Shown piece after piece: positions 1-8,988 of a stretch of DNA of 64,000 bases. The notes beneath the pieces are model-generated. The model was not told the origin of the DNA. It ran no database searches and saw only the letters and a program-made list of their open reading frames with translations. The stretch is from Vibrio tasmaniensis (lineage in GTDB: Bacteria; Pseudomonadota; Gammaproteobacteria; Enterobacterales; Vibrionaceae), in the NCBI RefSeq assembly GCF_024347635.1, contig NZ_AP025510.1, positions 2,542,001-2,606,000 of the forward strand, written 5' to 3'. Each line of letters begins with the position of its first letter. Position 1 is the first letter of the stretch. The position numbers were made by a program, and so were the translations under genes.

Positions 1-921
1 CTATCTGACCCTGAACTTTGGTATTTAGAAGTATGGGAAGGAAAACCAAGACTATCAGTAGCGGGGGTTCAATCTAAGCTAAACGTTTTATCTATCGATG
101 GAAACTTAGGGTTTGGAGAGGGTGAACTATGCTCAACTCATATTGTGAAGTTCGAAAAAAATGACCAACAACACCTTGTCATAAATGAATTTGTGACGAT
201 GAAATTAGCGAAGCTAGTTGGACTAGATGTTGCTGACGTTGAGTTGCGGTATTTTGACCAATTTCCAGCCTTAATTGTAGAGAGGTTTGATCGAAAGCTA
301 TTTAGTTCAACAAGTGTGAAACGAAGGCATATGATCGATGCCTGTCAAGCTTGTAACCTAGGTGTGGATAGAAAGTATGAACGAAACTTAGGTAAACAAA
401 GAGATGTCAGTCATATTCGTGATGGTGTCAGCTTTGCCCGACTTTTTTCGGTAACAGAGCAATGTGAAAACCCATTAGCGGCAAAACTAGCGATCCTAAA
501 GTGGGCAATGTTCAATCTCTGCATTTATAACGCAGATGCACATGGCAAAAACTTCAGTTTCTTTGTCCAAAAATCGGGCTTAACACCAACGCCACTTTAC
601 GATCTAGTCAATGTAAGGATGTACCCTGAATTTGAGCAGGATCTTGCGATGGCAATTGGGGATGAATTTGACTCAGATTCTATTAATGCCTACCAACTTG
701 TAGAGTTTGCTGACGATTGTGGTATTTCACCAAAATTGCTTCAACAGAGCCTAGTAAAGATCGCAAATGACATTATAAACAACATTGATGATGCTATATC
801 TCTCGTCACTCCTACTTCTGATTCACAATTACCTTATTTAAACCGATACCGTGAAATCGTTGTGGCTAGATGTAAGCACTTCCTCAAGCAATCACCACTC
901 ATCACTGAAATTGAGCTTTAA
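1..921 (+). CDS. HipA-family serine/threonine kinase (toxin), 5' truncated by the window edge
   Basis: The frame is open from base 1, so the true start lies to the left; an internal GTG at 145 is not the start. The 306 visible residues carry the HipA kinase landmarks: the AGVQSKL loop near residue 21, HIVKFEK (ATP-site lysine region), the NEFVTMKLAKLVGL helix, ERFDR, the catalytic-loop signature NADAHGKNFS and the metal-binding YDLVNV. HipA kinases act in the cytoplasm; the E. coli protein phosphorylates GltX and is neutralised by HipB. No HipB-like gene follows, so an antitoxin, if present, should lie upstream outside the window, which is the usual hipB-hipA order. All catalytic motifs seen are intact. 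Family assignment is strong; substrate and toxicity are unknown. Confidence 0.9.
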   Translation, partial: LSDPELWYLEVWEGKPRLSVAGVQSKLNVLSIDGNLGFGEGELCSTHIVKFEKNDQQHLVINEFVTMKLAKLVGLDVADVELRYFDQFPALIVERFDRKLFSSTSVKRRHMIDACQACNLGVDRKYERNLGKQRDVSHIRDGVSFARLFSVTEQCENPLAAKLAILKWAMFNLCIYNADAHGKNFSFFVQKSGLTPTPLYDLVNVRMYPEFEQDLAMAIGDEFDSDSINAYQLVEFADDCGISPKLLQQSLVKIANDIINNIDDAISLVTPTSDSQLPYLNRYREIVVARCKHFLKQSPLITEIEL

Positions 922-956
922 CTTATAGATAAGCTATCTAATCAGAATATAGAAAG

Positions 957-980
957 CACAAAGAGCAAAAGCTCTTTGTG
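957..980 (+). terminator. Stem-loop downstream of the HipA-like gene
   Basis: A perfect 10-bp inverted repeat (CACAAAGAGC / GCTCTTTGTG) encloses an AAAA loop, 36 nt past the hipA-like stop codon. The following T-run is weak (TTACCTACTT), so termination is plausible but not textbook. Confidence 0.6.
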
Positions 981-1060
981 TTACCTACTTGATAATTATC
1001 GCAGCCAGTTCAGTTACTGATGAGGAAGTTGAACCGATAGAACTTAGATAAGTTTAGGTG

Positions 1061-2941
1061 TTACTCCATATCACCCAACACATAATCTTCATCGCTACTG
1101 ACTACCGCGCCGTGCTTCAAGAAGTTCTTACCTAGGATCATGCTGTATTCGAAGCGAGAGCGATCTTGAAGGTTTACCCTCACCTCTTTCTCTAGGTCTC
1201 CAAGCTTCACCTTCATTTCAACGACAGGGCGAATGTTCACCTTCTCGCCTTTCTTGGCTTTAATACGCATCACATCAATCACAGGCTTAGTGAAATCTTG
1301 CTTATCGCCTTGTTTGTTTTTATAGGTGAAACTCACCATGTCTTGGCCGTCTTTCTTAAATCGTTTGATGTTCACCGCGTTCATTGAGCTTACATCTGCG
1401 CCAGTATCCAACTTGGCCGGGAACTTCATGCCGTTGACTTCAACAACTTCTATATGCCCCACTTTAAACAAAGGCTCCGATTTCAAAAGATAATCAGATC
1501 GAGTATTCACATATACTCCATCTTTCGCCATCTTCTTACCTAAAATGAAGTAGGCCTCTTTCTCATTACTGTTAAGTACATCGATAGCAAACTCTTGTTG
1601 GCGAACTTTACCAGCGCCCAAAAACTCACCACTTACCACCGGACGAGTATCATCACCGACCTTAAGCTTCTTAATAATTGGCTTTGTTATCTTCTGCTTC
1701 TCACCATTTACATCTGTAAGATAAAATTCAACAAAAGCATCTTTGCCTTTACCTGTCATTTCAAAACTGTCGACCTTCAACAAAGGCGTGTTGACAGTAA
1801 ATGAAGCAACAGCCTTCATAGGGAAACCATCTAATGTGATATCTTCTTCCGGTGAGATAATTAGTGGCTCAGTCTTTTTCGCAACCTCGCTGAAATTCTC
1901 AGATCCTTCAGAAAGAATATTTTCAGCGTTGGTATCAATCATGAAAAATTCGCTTGCTGTATCGGTGCCCAATCTGAGCTGTGAGCTGCTATTCGAACGG
2001 TCGCGCAGGTACACCAGAACGTCTTTGGTTGTGTTTTCATCAAGTTGAACTGGCACATACACCAAAGGTCTTTTTTTACCACCTACACTTAACATACGAA
2101 CTAATGGCAGTGTCATCTCTTTCTGCTTACCATCGTTGTCGAACATATCAAACGTCACTTCACTGTTCTTCTTATCTACATCGATGTCTTTCGCATGAAG
2201 AATGCTGTAGCGATTTTTTAATGAGAAGGTCGCGTTCATCGCCATTCCCGAGATAGACATCACCTCTTTTCGGCCAACAACCGTCGCGTTTTCCTGCTCC
2301 TGCAAATAGTCGTAACCAGCAAACACCAGTGCGTTATCCGCAAGGAAGGTTTTGCCGATCAATACTGGCGCAGAGAAGTGGCTTCTGTCGGTCAGGTTAA
2401 CGTCTGTTTTTAACTCTTGATCCGCAATGGTGAGCGACATTTTGACGGTAGGGCGAAGCAAAGGCGTGCTGCTGGTGCGGCTGCGTATTATGCTGACACG
2501 CTCTAAAGGTGCTTCGATTAATACCATGTCACCCGTACGTGGGTTTTGAACCTTGAAAGAGACCACAGCTTCATATTTCGCAAAGGTACTGCCATCCCAA
2601 TCATCGTAATCAACATCAGAATTGTTCAACAGGTCTTCGGTTAACGCCGCCATCAGCTCTTTGTCTTTGAGATTTTGGTTGTCGGGATTAGAGCTCTTCA
2701 CATGAATATCTTCAGCATGCATAGAGGTAGTTTCTGCACCAGTGTCGATTTTGCCAATGAAAGGAACGTCTTTTAGCCCTTGAACGCTAGAGAGGTACAC
2801 ATTCTCTGTACGGCCTAATACCGCCTTACCATCGAGTTCGTAAGTCGGGTTTTGAGTGGTGTGTGAAGTGTCTGTAGCCAAAGAATATTGTGAAAAAAGT
2901 AGAGTGCTTAAAAGAGTTAGAGCCAAAGGTATCTTTTTCAT
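1061..2941 (-). CDS. Secreted protein with four tandem RimK-type (retropepsin-like) protease repeats
   Basis: The 626-residue protein starts with a signal peptide (MKKIPLALTLLSTLLFSQYS, cleavage near residue 22), so it should be periplasmic or exported. It is built of four copies of the domain called RimK/LysX-associated or ATP-dependent zinc protease (PF05618-like), which has a retropepsin fold. Repeat 1 (about 55-212) has the active-site-like DTGAETTSM at 66-74 and LIGKTFL at 194-200. Repeat 4 (about 497-624) has DTGADVSSM at 512-520 and MILGKNFL. Repeats 2 (about 228-345) and 3 (about 368-485) keep the KPxI/RP strand and the NLxDRS or ILGK strand but have lost DTG. Family members are usually single-domain proteins of about 150-250 residues. 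It appears to be a single-gene unit. Substrate is unknown; protease activity is inferred from the motif only. Confidence 0.8.
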   Translation of the reverse strand: MKKIPLALTLLSTLLFSQYSLATDTSHTTQNPTYELDGKAVLGRTENVYLSSVQGLKDVPFIGKIDTGAETTSMHAEDIHVKSSNPDNQNLKDKELMAALTEDLLNNSDVDYDDWDGSTFAKYEAVVSFKVQNPRTGDMVLIEAPLERVSIIRSRTSSTPLLRPTVKMSLTIADQELKTDVNLTDRSHFSAPVLIGKTFLADNALVFAGYDYLQEQENATVVGRKEVMSISGMAMNATFSLKNRYSILHAKDIDVDKKNSEVTFDMFDNDGKQKEMTLPLVRMLSVGGKKRPLVYVPVQLDENTTKDVLVYLRDRSNSSSQLRLGTDTASEFFMIDTNAENILSEGSENFSEVAKKTEPLIISPEEDITLDGFPMKAVASFTVNTPLLKVDSFEMTGKGKDAFVEFYLTDVNGEKQKITKPIIKKLKVGDDTRPVVSGEFLGAGKVRQQEFAIDVLNSNEKEAYFILGKKMAKDGVYVNTRSDYLLKSEPLFKVGHIEVVEVNGMKFPAKLDTGADVSSMNAVNIKRFKKDGQDMVSFTYKNKQGDKQDFTKPVIDVMRIKAKKGEKVNIRPVVEMKVKLGDLEKEVRVNLQDRSRFEYSMILGKNFLKHGAVVSSDEDYVLGDME

Positions 2942-3246
2942 TAGTTGGTCCGTTGTGATCAGTTCACTAATAATACTGGCGTTTCAGCGAAGAGTTCCCC
3001 CACCAGCAATGGTTCTCACATAACGTTAACGCTATGAGTTTTTAAATGACAAACCGATGACTTTGCGCTGCATTCGCTTATCGATTATTGACTAATGGAT
3101 ACCCAATAACCTTTTCAATGCTCAGTGTTCTATTGAAGAAATGAATACAAAAAAGGCCAACGACGAGCGCTGACCTTAGCGATTCAACACACCCCTGAAG
3201 CGAGTTTAACTTGCTAAAACACAAACGGTTCTAGATAAACATAGCA
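2942..3246. other. Intergenic region upstream of the retropepsin-repeat gene
   Basis: About 305 bases between two minus-strand genes. It should hold the promoter of the gene ending at 1061 and it contains the terminator of the M15 peptidase gene (listed separately). No convincing coding sequence or other element was seen. Confidence 0.6.
3149..3177 (-). terminator. Intrinsic terminator of the M15 peptidase gene
   Basis: Read on the minus strand, AAGGTCA pairs with TGGCCTT (with a G-U pair), the stem extends inward, and it is followed by TTTTTTG. It lies about 70 nt past the M15 gene stop codon. Confidence 0.7.
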
Positions 3247-4056
3247 CTAAAAAGTGCCAACTGTTTTCTTTGCACAGATAGCCCGAGCTTTTTCTGTGCC
3301 CTCGCCTTTATTCTGATTAAAACATTGTCGATAAGATTCGACGTAACGCTCAAATAGCACTTTGGCTTCAGGTTGTGATTTAGAGAGCAGTTGATTGACG
3401 AACTTGCTTGAGCCGACCTCAAAATGCTGAGTATCGATGGGGCTATTCCAATCGCCTCCCCAGATCATAAAGCCATGATGGGCAAACAGCTCCACCACAT
3501 CTTCTGCCATGCCGCGGCGTTCAATTTCATCACGCGCGCGAAAGCGAGTACGGTTCACATAGCTTGTCGCAGATTGTGAAGGCTTTACCGTGATTTTTCC
3601 GTTGCTATCGAACTCTAAGAAAGGGTTTTGAACTGGGTTGATGTCTATTGCCACACCATAAGCATGCTTCGACCAACCACCTCCACCTGTAATAGGACGA
3701 GCATTAAACGCACTGCTGTTGTTCGCGTCCATTGAGGCGTTATCGTCACCTCTGAATTCACGCATTAGGCGAGCAGAATGAAGAGGGAAATTGCGCTGTT
3801 TAAGCTCTGAAAATATTTGTTCAACAGCTGGCGCTATAACATCAAGCACGATCATATTGCCCTGTTGCGTTTCCCCTTTGAAGTTAATGAAATCGAAATC
3901 CACTTTAGATAACCGCTCACAACCAACGGGCGCACCACTACTCAAGACATTGTTCTTTTTCATCATGTCGCATTGCCATTGAGATATAGGGGCAACTTGG
4001 GCATAACTCGCAGCACTGAGCACGGTGGTCAGCAAGCCGACAATAAAACGTTTCAT
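3247..4056 (-). CDS. Secreted M15-family peptidase (D-Ala-D-Ala carboxypeptidase-like)
   Basis: The 269-residue product has a signal peptide ending near SAASYA (residue 19). The zinc-site signature of M15 peptidases is present: SKHAYGVAIDIN gives H131 and D138, and DTQHFEV gives H211, with the preceding HGFMIWGGDW block typical of VanY/M15 enzymes acting on peptidoglycan cross-links. A periplasmic role in peptidoglycan trimming or recycling, or secretion against other cells, fits the family. The gene stands alone with its own terminator. Four cysteines (29, 46, 235, 261 approximately) could form disulfides, in keeping with export. Exact substrate cannot be read from sequence. Confidence 0.85.
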   Translation of the reverse strand: MKRFIVGLLTTVLSAASYAQVAPISQWQCDMMKKNNVLSSGAPVGCERLSKVDFDFINFKGETQQGNMIVLDVIAPAVEQIFSELKQRNFPLHSARLMREFRGDDNASMDANNSSAFNARPITGGGGWSKHAYGVAIDINPVQNPFLEFDSNGKITVKPSQSATSYVNRTRFRARDEIERRGMAEDVVELFAHHGFMIWGGDWNSPIDTQHFEVGSSKFVNQLLSKSQPEAKVLFERYVESYRQCFNQNKGEGTEKARAICAKKTVGTF

Positions 4057-4138
4057 ATCAAAGACTCAAAAATAGTAAGAGTGAAAAGTAGCAGATGTTG
4101 GAAAATAGCATATTAGGCCAAGTGGAGCGCACGATTTA

Positions 4139-4867
4139 TTAGCGCGCTTTATTCCAATAGACAATCTCTCGAACTCGTCCGTTCTGGTCGACATCCGCTT
4201 CTCCACCAACATCAGAAGGCTCAGATAAGGTCGATAATTGCGGAGCGTAATAGGCAACCAACATAAGTACGAACGCATCGTAAATATCATCTATCGCGAC
4301 GTCTTTACGCTTGGTGGTTGAAATGGCTAACGACAAGCCGTCACACCATTGAGGAGCGAGTTGCTGAATAATAGAAAGCCGTTCCTCTTTGCCTTCTTGT
4401 GTTCGTTTGGAAAACGTCAGCGGTTCGTCTTTCAATGCTGCAAACACCACCTCAGGATGTGACTCCCTGATAGAAAGATTGGGATGAGTTTCAATGAGCT
4501 CATCAAGCTCGCGGATCTTGGGCACAATTCCCCAAGTCTGTTTAGAAAACTTCTTATCGAGCTGCTCCACATTGGCACTACACGCCGCAATGTAATCGGT
4601 TTGGTAAACCGCCTCACGACACGGAACAGGAAAAACGGAAGAGCCACGCTTACTGGTGAGAAAACGCCTTGCCGCTTTATCGCATAATCTATCTGGAGTA
4701 AGCGAATCGCTAAAGCCAATTGGCATGTCGATTAACGTCATCGAACCTGCAAATTCATCAACCAACTCATCGAGGGTGTTTACCACTTTAAACGCAGGTA
4801 CCTCATTGTCTGAGACAATCCAAGCAATCCAACCCGCCTTGCAGCCATCAATTCCGATGTATTTCAT
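4139..4867 (-). CDS. DUF429 protein (predicted RNase H-fold nuclease)
   Basis: The 242-residue protein opens with YIGIDGCKAGWIAWIV, the hallmark first strand of the DUF429 family (PF04250), followed by MTLIDMPIGF and a late DDIYDAFVLMLVAYY acidic helix; these acidic residues suit a two-metal RNase H-like site. The family is annotated as a predicted nuclease and no function is firmly established. No signal peptide is present, so it should be cytoplasmic. It starts 57 nt after the methyltransferase-HNH gene on the same strand, with no terminator seen between, so the two are likely co-transcribed. A PIWI/RuvC-like fold is a family-level prediction, not something seen directly. Confidence 0.75.
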   Translation of the reverse strand: MKYIGIDGCKAGWIAWIVSDNEVPAFKVVNTLDELVDEFAGSMTLIDMPIGFSDSLTPDRLCDKAARRFLTSKRGSSVFPVPCREAVYQTDYIAACSANVEQLDKKFSKQTWGIVPKIRELDELIETHPNLSIRESHPEVVFAALKDEPLTFSKRTQEGKEERLSIIQQLAPQWCDGLSLAISTTKRKDVAIDDIYDAFVLMLVAYYAPQLSTLSEPSDVGGEADVDQNGRVREIVYWNKAR

Positions 4868-4924
4868 TGTGTTCTCGATGATTAGTTTGTTGAGGGTTAT
4901 TTGGGATAACTAGCCACTTAATGA

Positions 4925-6637
4925 TCAGTGCCACTCATTAATTAACAGTCGGCTTTTCACGCCACGTACCTGTAAACCCATTGCATCGAACACCTCTTCG
5001 AAGTCTCGACACTGTGGTGGAATATTGGGTAAAGAAAGTGCTGCTTCAGAAAAGAATTGTTGTTCAAAATGAGCCGAATCGCTCCACGCCAATTGCCACC
5101 ATTCGAGAATACGAAACTTAGACGCTCGAAGTTTTTCAGCAGTAGGAACTTTGTCACTTTTGCTTAGGTTCTCTTTGCTTGTGGTCGGAAAGAGGTTCCA
5201 CTTGTCGTTATTCGGCCAATAAGCAAAAGGCAAGCAGTGATCAACGTGATACTCATTTTTTAATGATTTTCCACTCCAGACACTGACAATATCGGCACGT
5301 TCAGATCTAAGTTGTTCGACACGTTTACGCACATCGCGAGTATCGTGGTTTTGATCGATCCATACCAAGCAGTCGTGATACGTCTGTAGTGAGATACTTC
5401 GCTGTCGGTTCAACTCGAAACGCTGCATCTCCATGACCCACTGATTCACCACCAGCGGTTCAATCCAAGAGTGGTAGATTCTAAAGCACTCCCACAGGCT
5501 TTCATCGAGAGTGAAATAGCCAAAGCTTTCTAAAAACTCACTATCAATGACCAGTGATTCTCGGCTCTTCCGTCGTTTCTGAGGTGGGTATATATCGAAT
5601 AGTCGGTTGTCTTTCGAGCCTTGATAAATAAAAGTCACAGGCCCTGATTTAATGGTGCTGATCGTTTGTGAAAACAGCTTCTGTAGTGCCTTGGCTTCAT
5701 CGCCGAGAAACATAGAGCCTATCGCTAGATCATCAGCACTGAGGTGTTTGAGTTTATTCCAACCATCCTCTTTTACAAATCCGAGGCCTTTACACGTGTT
5801 GCTATTTTGCTGAATCCCAGTGCCTTCTATATCGATATCAATCAAACGCTTAAACTGCCTTACCCAATACAGAGCAACTAAGCCCACTGGTAGAGCAATT
5901 TTCCCATCCGTTCGATCAATCACAGCGCCTGAATGAACATCCGCAATTCTCAGTAAGGTTCTTAATAAGGCCAGCTTGTATGTCGCTGACTTATTGTCAT
6001 TCACAATAATGTGGCGCACCTTGTTCAAGTCACCGGAGCCATCGTCTGGCAGTGTCATCACCACGGTTTGCCACCACACTTCACTGCGGTTCAATGTATC
6101 TTGGCTATCATCAACATGACGAACCAACAAGGCGCTGTTTTTTGATAAACGCTCGAGCTCTTCAACTGAGACTTCATAGCCTTGTCGACTGTCTTGAAAC
6201 TCCCCATGACGTAGAGTTATCACCAACTTGCCATTTGGAGCCAGCAAGTTAGACAACTTTCTAAATGCACGATCTCGATGAGACGAGGCTAAATGCATCC
6301 ATACTGCGCTCACCAATATCAAGTCAAAACGCATTCCGAGGTTTTCAGTGCGGCTAAGCGAGGGAAGTGAATCATCAATCCAGGTAACACTTGGGCTTGT
6401 ATATTTCGAGCCTTGTTCGCGTAATGAAGCACTTGGTTCTATCGCAATAACATCAGCTCCGGCTTTGTGCATCCATAGCGCATCACGACCACTTCCTGCA
6501 CCAACATCTAGTACTTTATCGCCCTCTAAAGGCCAATAAGCTTGCCAGCTTTTATGTACCGTCTCGAACGTCACTGAGTTGTACTGTTCACAAAGTGTGT
6601 GAGCATTTTTATCGTAAAAAGGAATCGATGAGGACAT
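4925..6637 (-). CDS. Class I SAM methyltransferase fused to an HNH endonuclease domain
   Basis: The 570-residue protein has two recognisable ends. Residues about 35-150 form a class I methyltransferase: motif I is VLDVGAGSGRD at 42-52, with the acidic IAIEPS at 65-70. Residues about 440-500 form an HNH nuclease: SVWSGKSL, then YHVDHCLPF (H467), WNLFP (N481) and SKENLSKSDK (N490). The middle (about 200-430) matches nothing I recognise, although its GPVTFIYQG segment recalls restriction-type proteins. The methyltransferase core resembles small-molecule or generic methyltransferases more than DNA methylases, and no NPPY or IPC-type DNA methylase motif was seen. It leads a probable two-gene operon with the DUF429 gene. 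A role in DNA modification or defence is possible but is inference. Confidence 0.8.
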   Translation of the reverse strand: MSSSIPFYDKNAHTLCEQYNSVTFETVHKSWQAYWPLEGDKVLDVGAGSGRDALWMHKAGADVIAIEPSASLREQGSKYTSPSVTWIDDSLPSLSRTENLGMRFDLILVSAVWMHLASSHRDRAFRKLSNLLAPNGKLVITLRHGEFQDSRQGYEVSVEELERLSKNSALLVRHVDDSQDTLNRSEVWWQTVVMTLPDDGSGDLNKVRHIIVNDNKSATYKLALLRTLLRIADVHSGAVIDRTDGKIALPVGLVALYWVRQFKRLIDIDIEGTGIQQNSNTCKGLGFVKEDGWNKLKHLSADDLAIGSMFLGDEAKALQKLFSQTISTIKSGPVTFIYQGSKDNRLFDIYPPQKRRKSRESLVIDSEFLESFGYFTLDESLWECFRIYHSWIEPLVVNQWVMEMQRFELNRQRSISLQTYHDCLVWIDQNHDTRDVRKRVEQLRSERADIVSVWSGKSLKNEYHVDHCLPFAYWPNNDKWNLFPTTSKENLSKSDKVPTAEKLRASKFRILEWWQLAWSDSAHFEQQFFSEAALSLPNIPPQCRDFEEVFDAMGLQVRGVKSRLLINEWH

Positions 6638-6907
6638 ATGCGCTATTGGGGTTAGGAGTCTATCTCAATAGTAATGGGGAGCTTAGGCGATTGCTAGCAA
6701 GTCATGTAAGTTCAGCCACACCAATCAATATTTATCGTTAGTGACTGTTTTATATCAATATCCACCTAATGAGCTCATCAGGCGAGTCACATCACGAATC
6801 AGTTTCGTCAGCAAAACAAAAACAAACAAGGTGCAAGCTGACGTGCGAACAGAGATAATTGTTTGAAGATGATTAACTCGCCTCAAGTACCTAGCTGATA
6901 AAGACTA

Positions 6908-7846
6908 ATGACCACATACTCACACATAGATACCCCGTTTAACCTGCGCCACACCTGTTGGTTTTGTGGTGAACCATCCAGTAACCTTGTTGAATTTCCT
7001 AAGACTGCACAAGCTATTGCCAAGATAGACTATTCTCCGATTGCACTGCCAGCTTGTAAGGAGTGCGCGAGTGTTAGGTATGCAAAAGATCTGACTTCAA
7101 TTTGGGCGGTGCGCGATCAGATAAAACACACTCTCATAGACAAGTACGCTAAGCACCTTGGCATCGGTGAGAACTGGACGGAGCAAGAGCTTATTGATTC
7201 TGATTTCTCGGGTTCGACGCTTGGTGGGTTTGGGCGCAGTGCTTGGAAGATGTATCAAATCGCCAAACAACGCGTCGATTATAAAGGCTGGCCTTTATCG
7301 GTTGATGACATCCCACTTGAGGTATACGACGAAACCAATGGCTTTGAGTTTGACGGTACTCGTTATGCTTCAATCAATTCGTGTATCGACTACTTCACCA
7401 AAGCTGCCGGGGTGGATAAAGAACTGTTGTCGCAACTTGTCGACATCGTTTCAACAGACCGTTTTAGCTACGCGCTTCGAATCGCCAAGCTGAACAAGAA
7501 TGTCTCTAATGCCAAACGCTCAGAGATCATCGAAGAAATTTTGCAGCAAGAATCTGAACAAGAAGAGATACTGCTTGAACAAGCTAATTCACTGTTCAAC
7601 CCAAATGTCGAAGAGGTCAGCATTTCAGGTTCGACGGCTCCGGTTTTCGCTATTCAATGGGCAATGATGAATAACGTTAAAGATTTAGCTCACCTTTGCG
7701 CACTCGAAGATGATTATTTTGACTATTTCGAACATCTTGGTGGCCCTGCGGCTTTCATGTCTTATAACGGCCTACAGCTCTATTTAGAATCACGCCAAGA
7801 TCCGGAATGGGTAGAAAAGTCGGATCCAAATAAACAATATTGGTGA
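6908..7846 (+). CDS. Unknown protein with an N-terminal zinc-knuckle (CX2C...CX2C)
   Basis: A 312-residue cytoplasmic protein with no family I can name. Near the N-terminus C17-x2-C20 (TCWFC) and C50-x2-C53 (ACKEC) probably bind zinc, in an arrangement similar to the zinc-binding start of some HNH-type proteins, but no HNH histidine signature follows. The rest is mainly helical and acidic, with a glutamate-rich stretch near residues 200-230 (EIIEEILQQESEQEEILLEQ). It is divergent from the methyltransferase-HNH gene, separated by 270 bases, so the two may share a control region. The 3' neighbour is the plsC-like gene 197 nt away. Real coding status is supported by length and ordinary Vibrio codon use. 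Confidence 0.7.
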   Translation: MTTYSHIDTPFNLRHTCWFCGEPSSNLVEFPKTAQAIAKIDYSPIALPACKECASVRYAKDLTSIWAVRDQIKHTLIDKYAKHLGIGENWTEQELIDSDFSGSTLGGFGRSAWKMYQIAKQRVDYKGWPLSVDDIPLEVYDETNGFEFDGTRYASINSCIDYFTKAAGVDKELLSQLVDIVSTDRFSYALRIAKLNKNVSNAKRSEIIEEILQQESEQEEILLEQANSLFNPNVEEVSISGSTAPVFAIQWAMMNNVKDLAHLCALEDDYFDYFEHLGGPAAFMSYNGLQLYLESRQDPEWVEKSDPNKQYW

Positions 7847-8043
7847 TCATTAACCATTACTGGTGAACACGTGTAAGCTCGATAACCATGCCAAACACCC
7901 ATTGTTAGTTATTGTTTTATATAAAGATCTAAAAATCACACCCTTTAACAGTTAATTGTTGCAATTCGGTTAAATAGAGTGAAAACTTCAAGCATCTAAA
8001 ACTATTTAATCACTGCAATCTTGTCGTGAGTAAGGAGTGAATT

Positions 8044-8811
8044 GTGCTTGCTGTTCTTCGTATTATCTTGGCTACTGTGTTTATTATTTTCACCACTCTA
8101 TGTGCTTTTGGTTACTGCTTGTTTAGCCCCAAAAACCCAAAGCATGTGTACGTTTTTTGCCGTTGGTTCAACCAATTACAAAAACTCGTTGGGGTAAAGA
8201 TCCTACAGAGAGGCCTAGATAATGCGCCGACACCAGAAAAGAGTGTCTACATATCTAACCACCAAAGCGTGTTGGACTTTGTGACCGCCCCAGGGATGTT
8301 AAGGCCTCGCACGGTTTCTTTAGGCAAACGCGATTTGTTGTACGTGCCCTTCTTTGGCCTGCTGTATTGGATCACCGGTAATATTTTAATTAACCGCGAA
8401 GACAAGTCCAAAGCACGCGATACCATCAAGCAAGTGGCGGAAGCGATTCACCAGCGAGATCTGTCTGTTTGGGTTTACCCTGAAGGAACGCGCAGTAAAG
8501 GGCGTGGACTACTGCCATTCAAGACGGGCGCTTTCCGAATGGCGATTGAGGCGGGTGTGCCTATCACCCCGATGTGTACCAGTACCACGCACAATAAGAT
8601 TAACCTCAACCGAGTTAATAATGGCATTGTGATCACCGAGATGCTCAAACCTATCGATGTGTCTGGATACAAGATCAGCGACGCTAGAGAATTAGCCAAT
8701 CGCTGTCACGCAATTATGGCTGAAAAAATAGCAGAGCTTGATGCCGAAGTAGCTCGTTTAGAAGCACAGAAAAACCCAGAACTGGATTCAGACGGTTCTT
8801 CCGTGCGCTAA
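8044..8811 (+). CDS. plsC: 1-acyl-sn-glycerol-3-phosphate acyltransferase
   Basis: The 255-residue protein has an N-terminal membrane helix (about 5-28) and the PLSC acyltransferase blocks: NHQSVLD (HX4D catalytic motif), INREDKSKAR, YPEGTRSKG and a final hydrophobic GVPITPM. The family transfers an acyl chain to lysophosphatidic acid to make phosphatidic acid at the inner membrane. The start is GTG at 8044, chosen because AAGGAG lies about 7 nt upstream. The charged C-terminal tail after about residue 225 is helical. It lies alone between the zinc-knuckle gene and the beta-CASP hydrolase. Vibrios often have more than one plsC-like gene, so this could be a paralogue rather than the essential copy. 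Confidence 0.88.
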   Translation: MLAVLRIILATVFIIFTTLCAFGYCLFSPKNPKHVYVFCRWFNQLQKLVGVKILQRGLDNAPTPEKSVYISNHQSVLDFVTAPGMLRPRTVSLGKRDLLYVPFFGLLYWITGNILINREDKSKARDTIKQVAEAIHQRDLSVWVYPEGTRSKGRGLLPFKTGAFRMAIEAGVPITPMCTSTTHNKINLNRVNNGIVITEMLKPIDVSGYKISDARELANRCHAIMAEKIAELDAEVARLEAQKNPELDSDGSSVR

Positions 8812-8988
8812 CAAGGTAGTCACAGAAGGAACAAGAACTAACTCGCAACGAACCCACAGAGTCATTGCTCAGTTACTTAAAAAGACACTCAACGATCGCA
8901 ACTCTCATTGTTCTTGTTTTACTTGCTGGCGCTTATCCGCAAAATAAAAACAGGCGTTAATGGCTTTTTAGAGTAATGGGAGTAAACG

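Noticed and set aside
8830..8918. Inverted AACAAGAAC / GTTCTTGTT pair after plsC
   Set aside because: The arms are 9 bp and about 70 nt apart; likely chance and not terminator-like.
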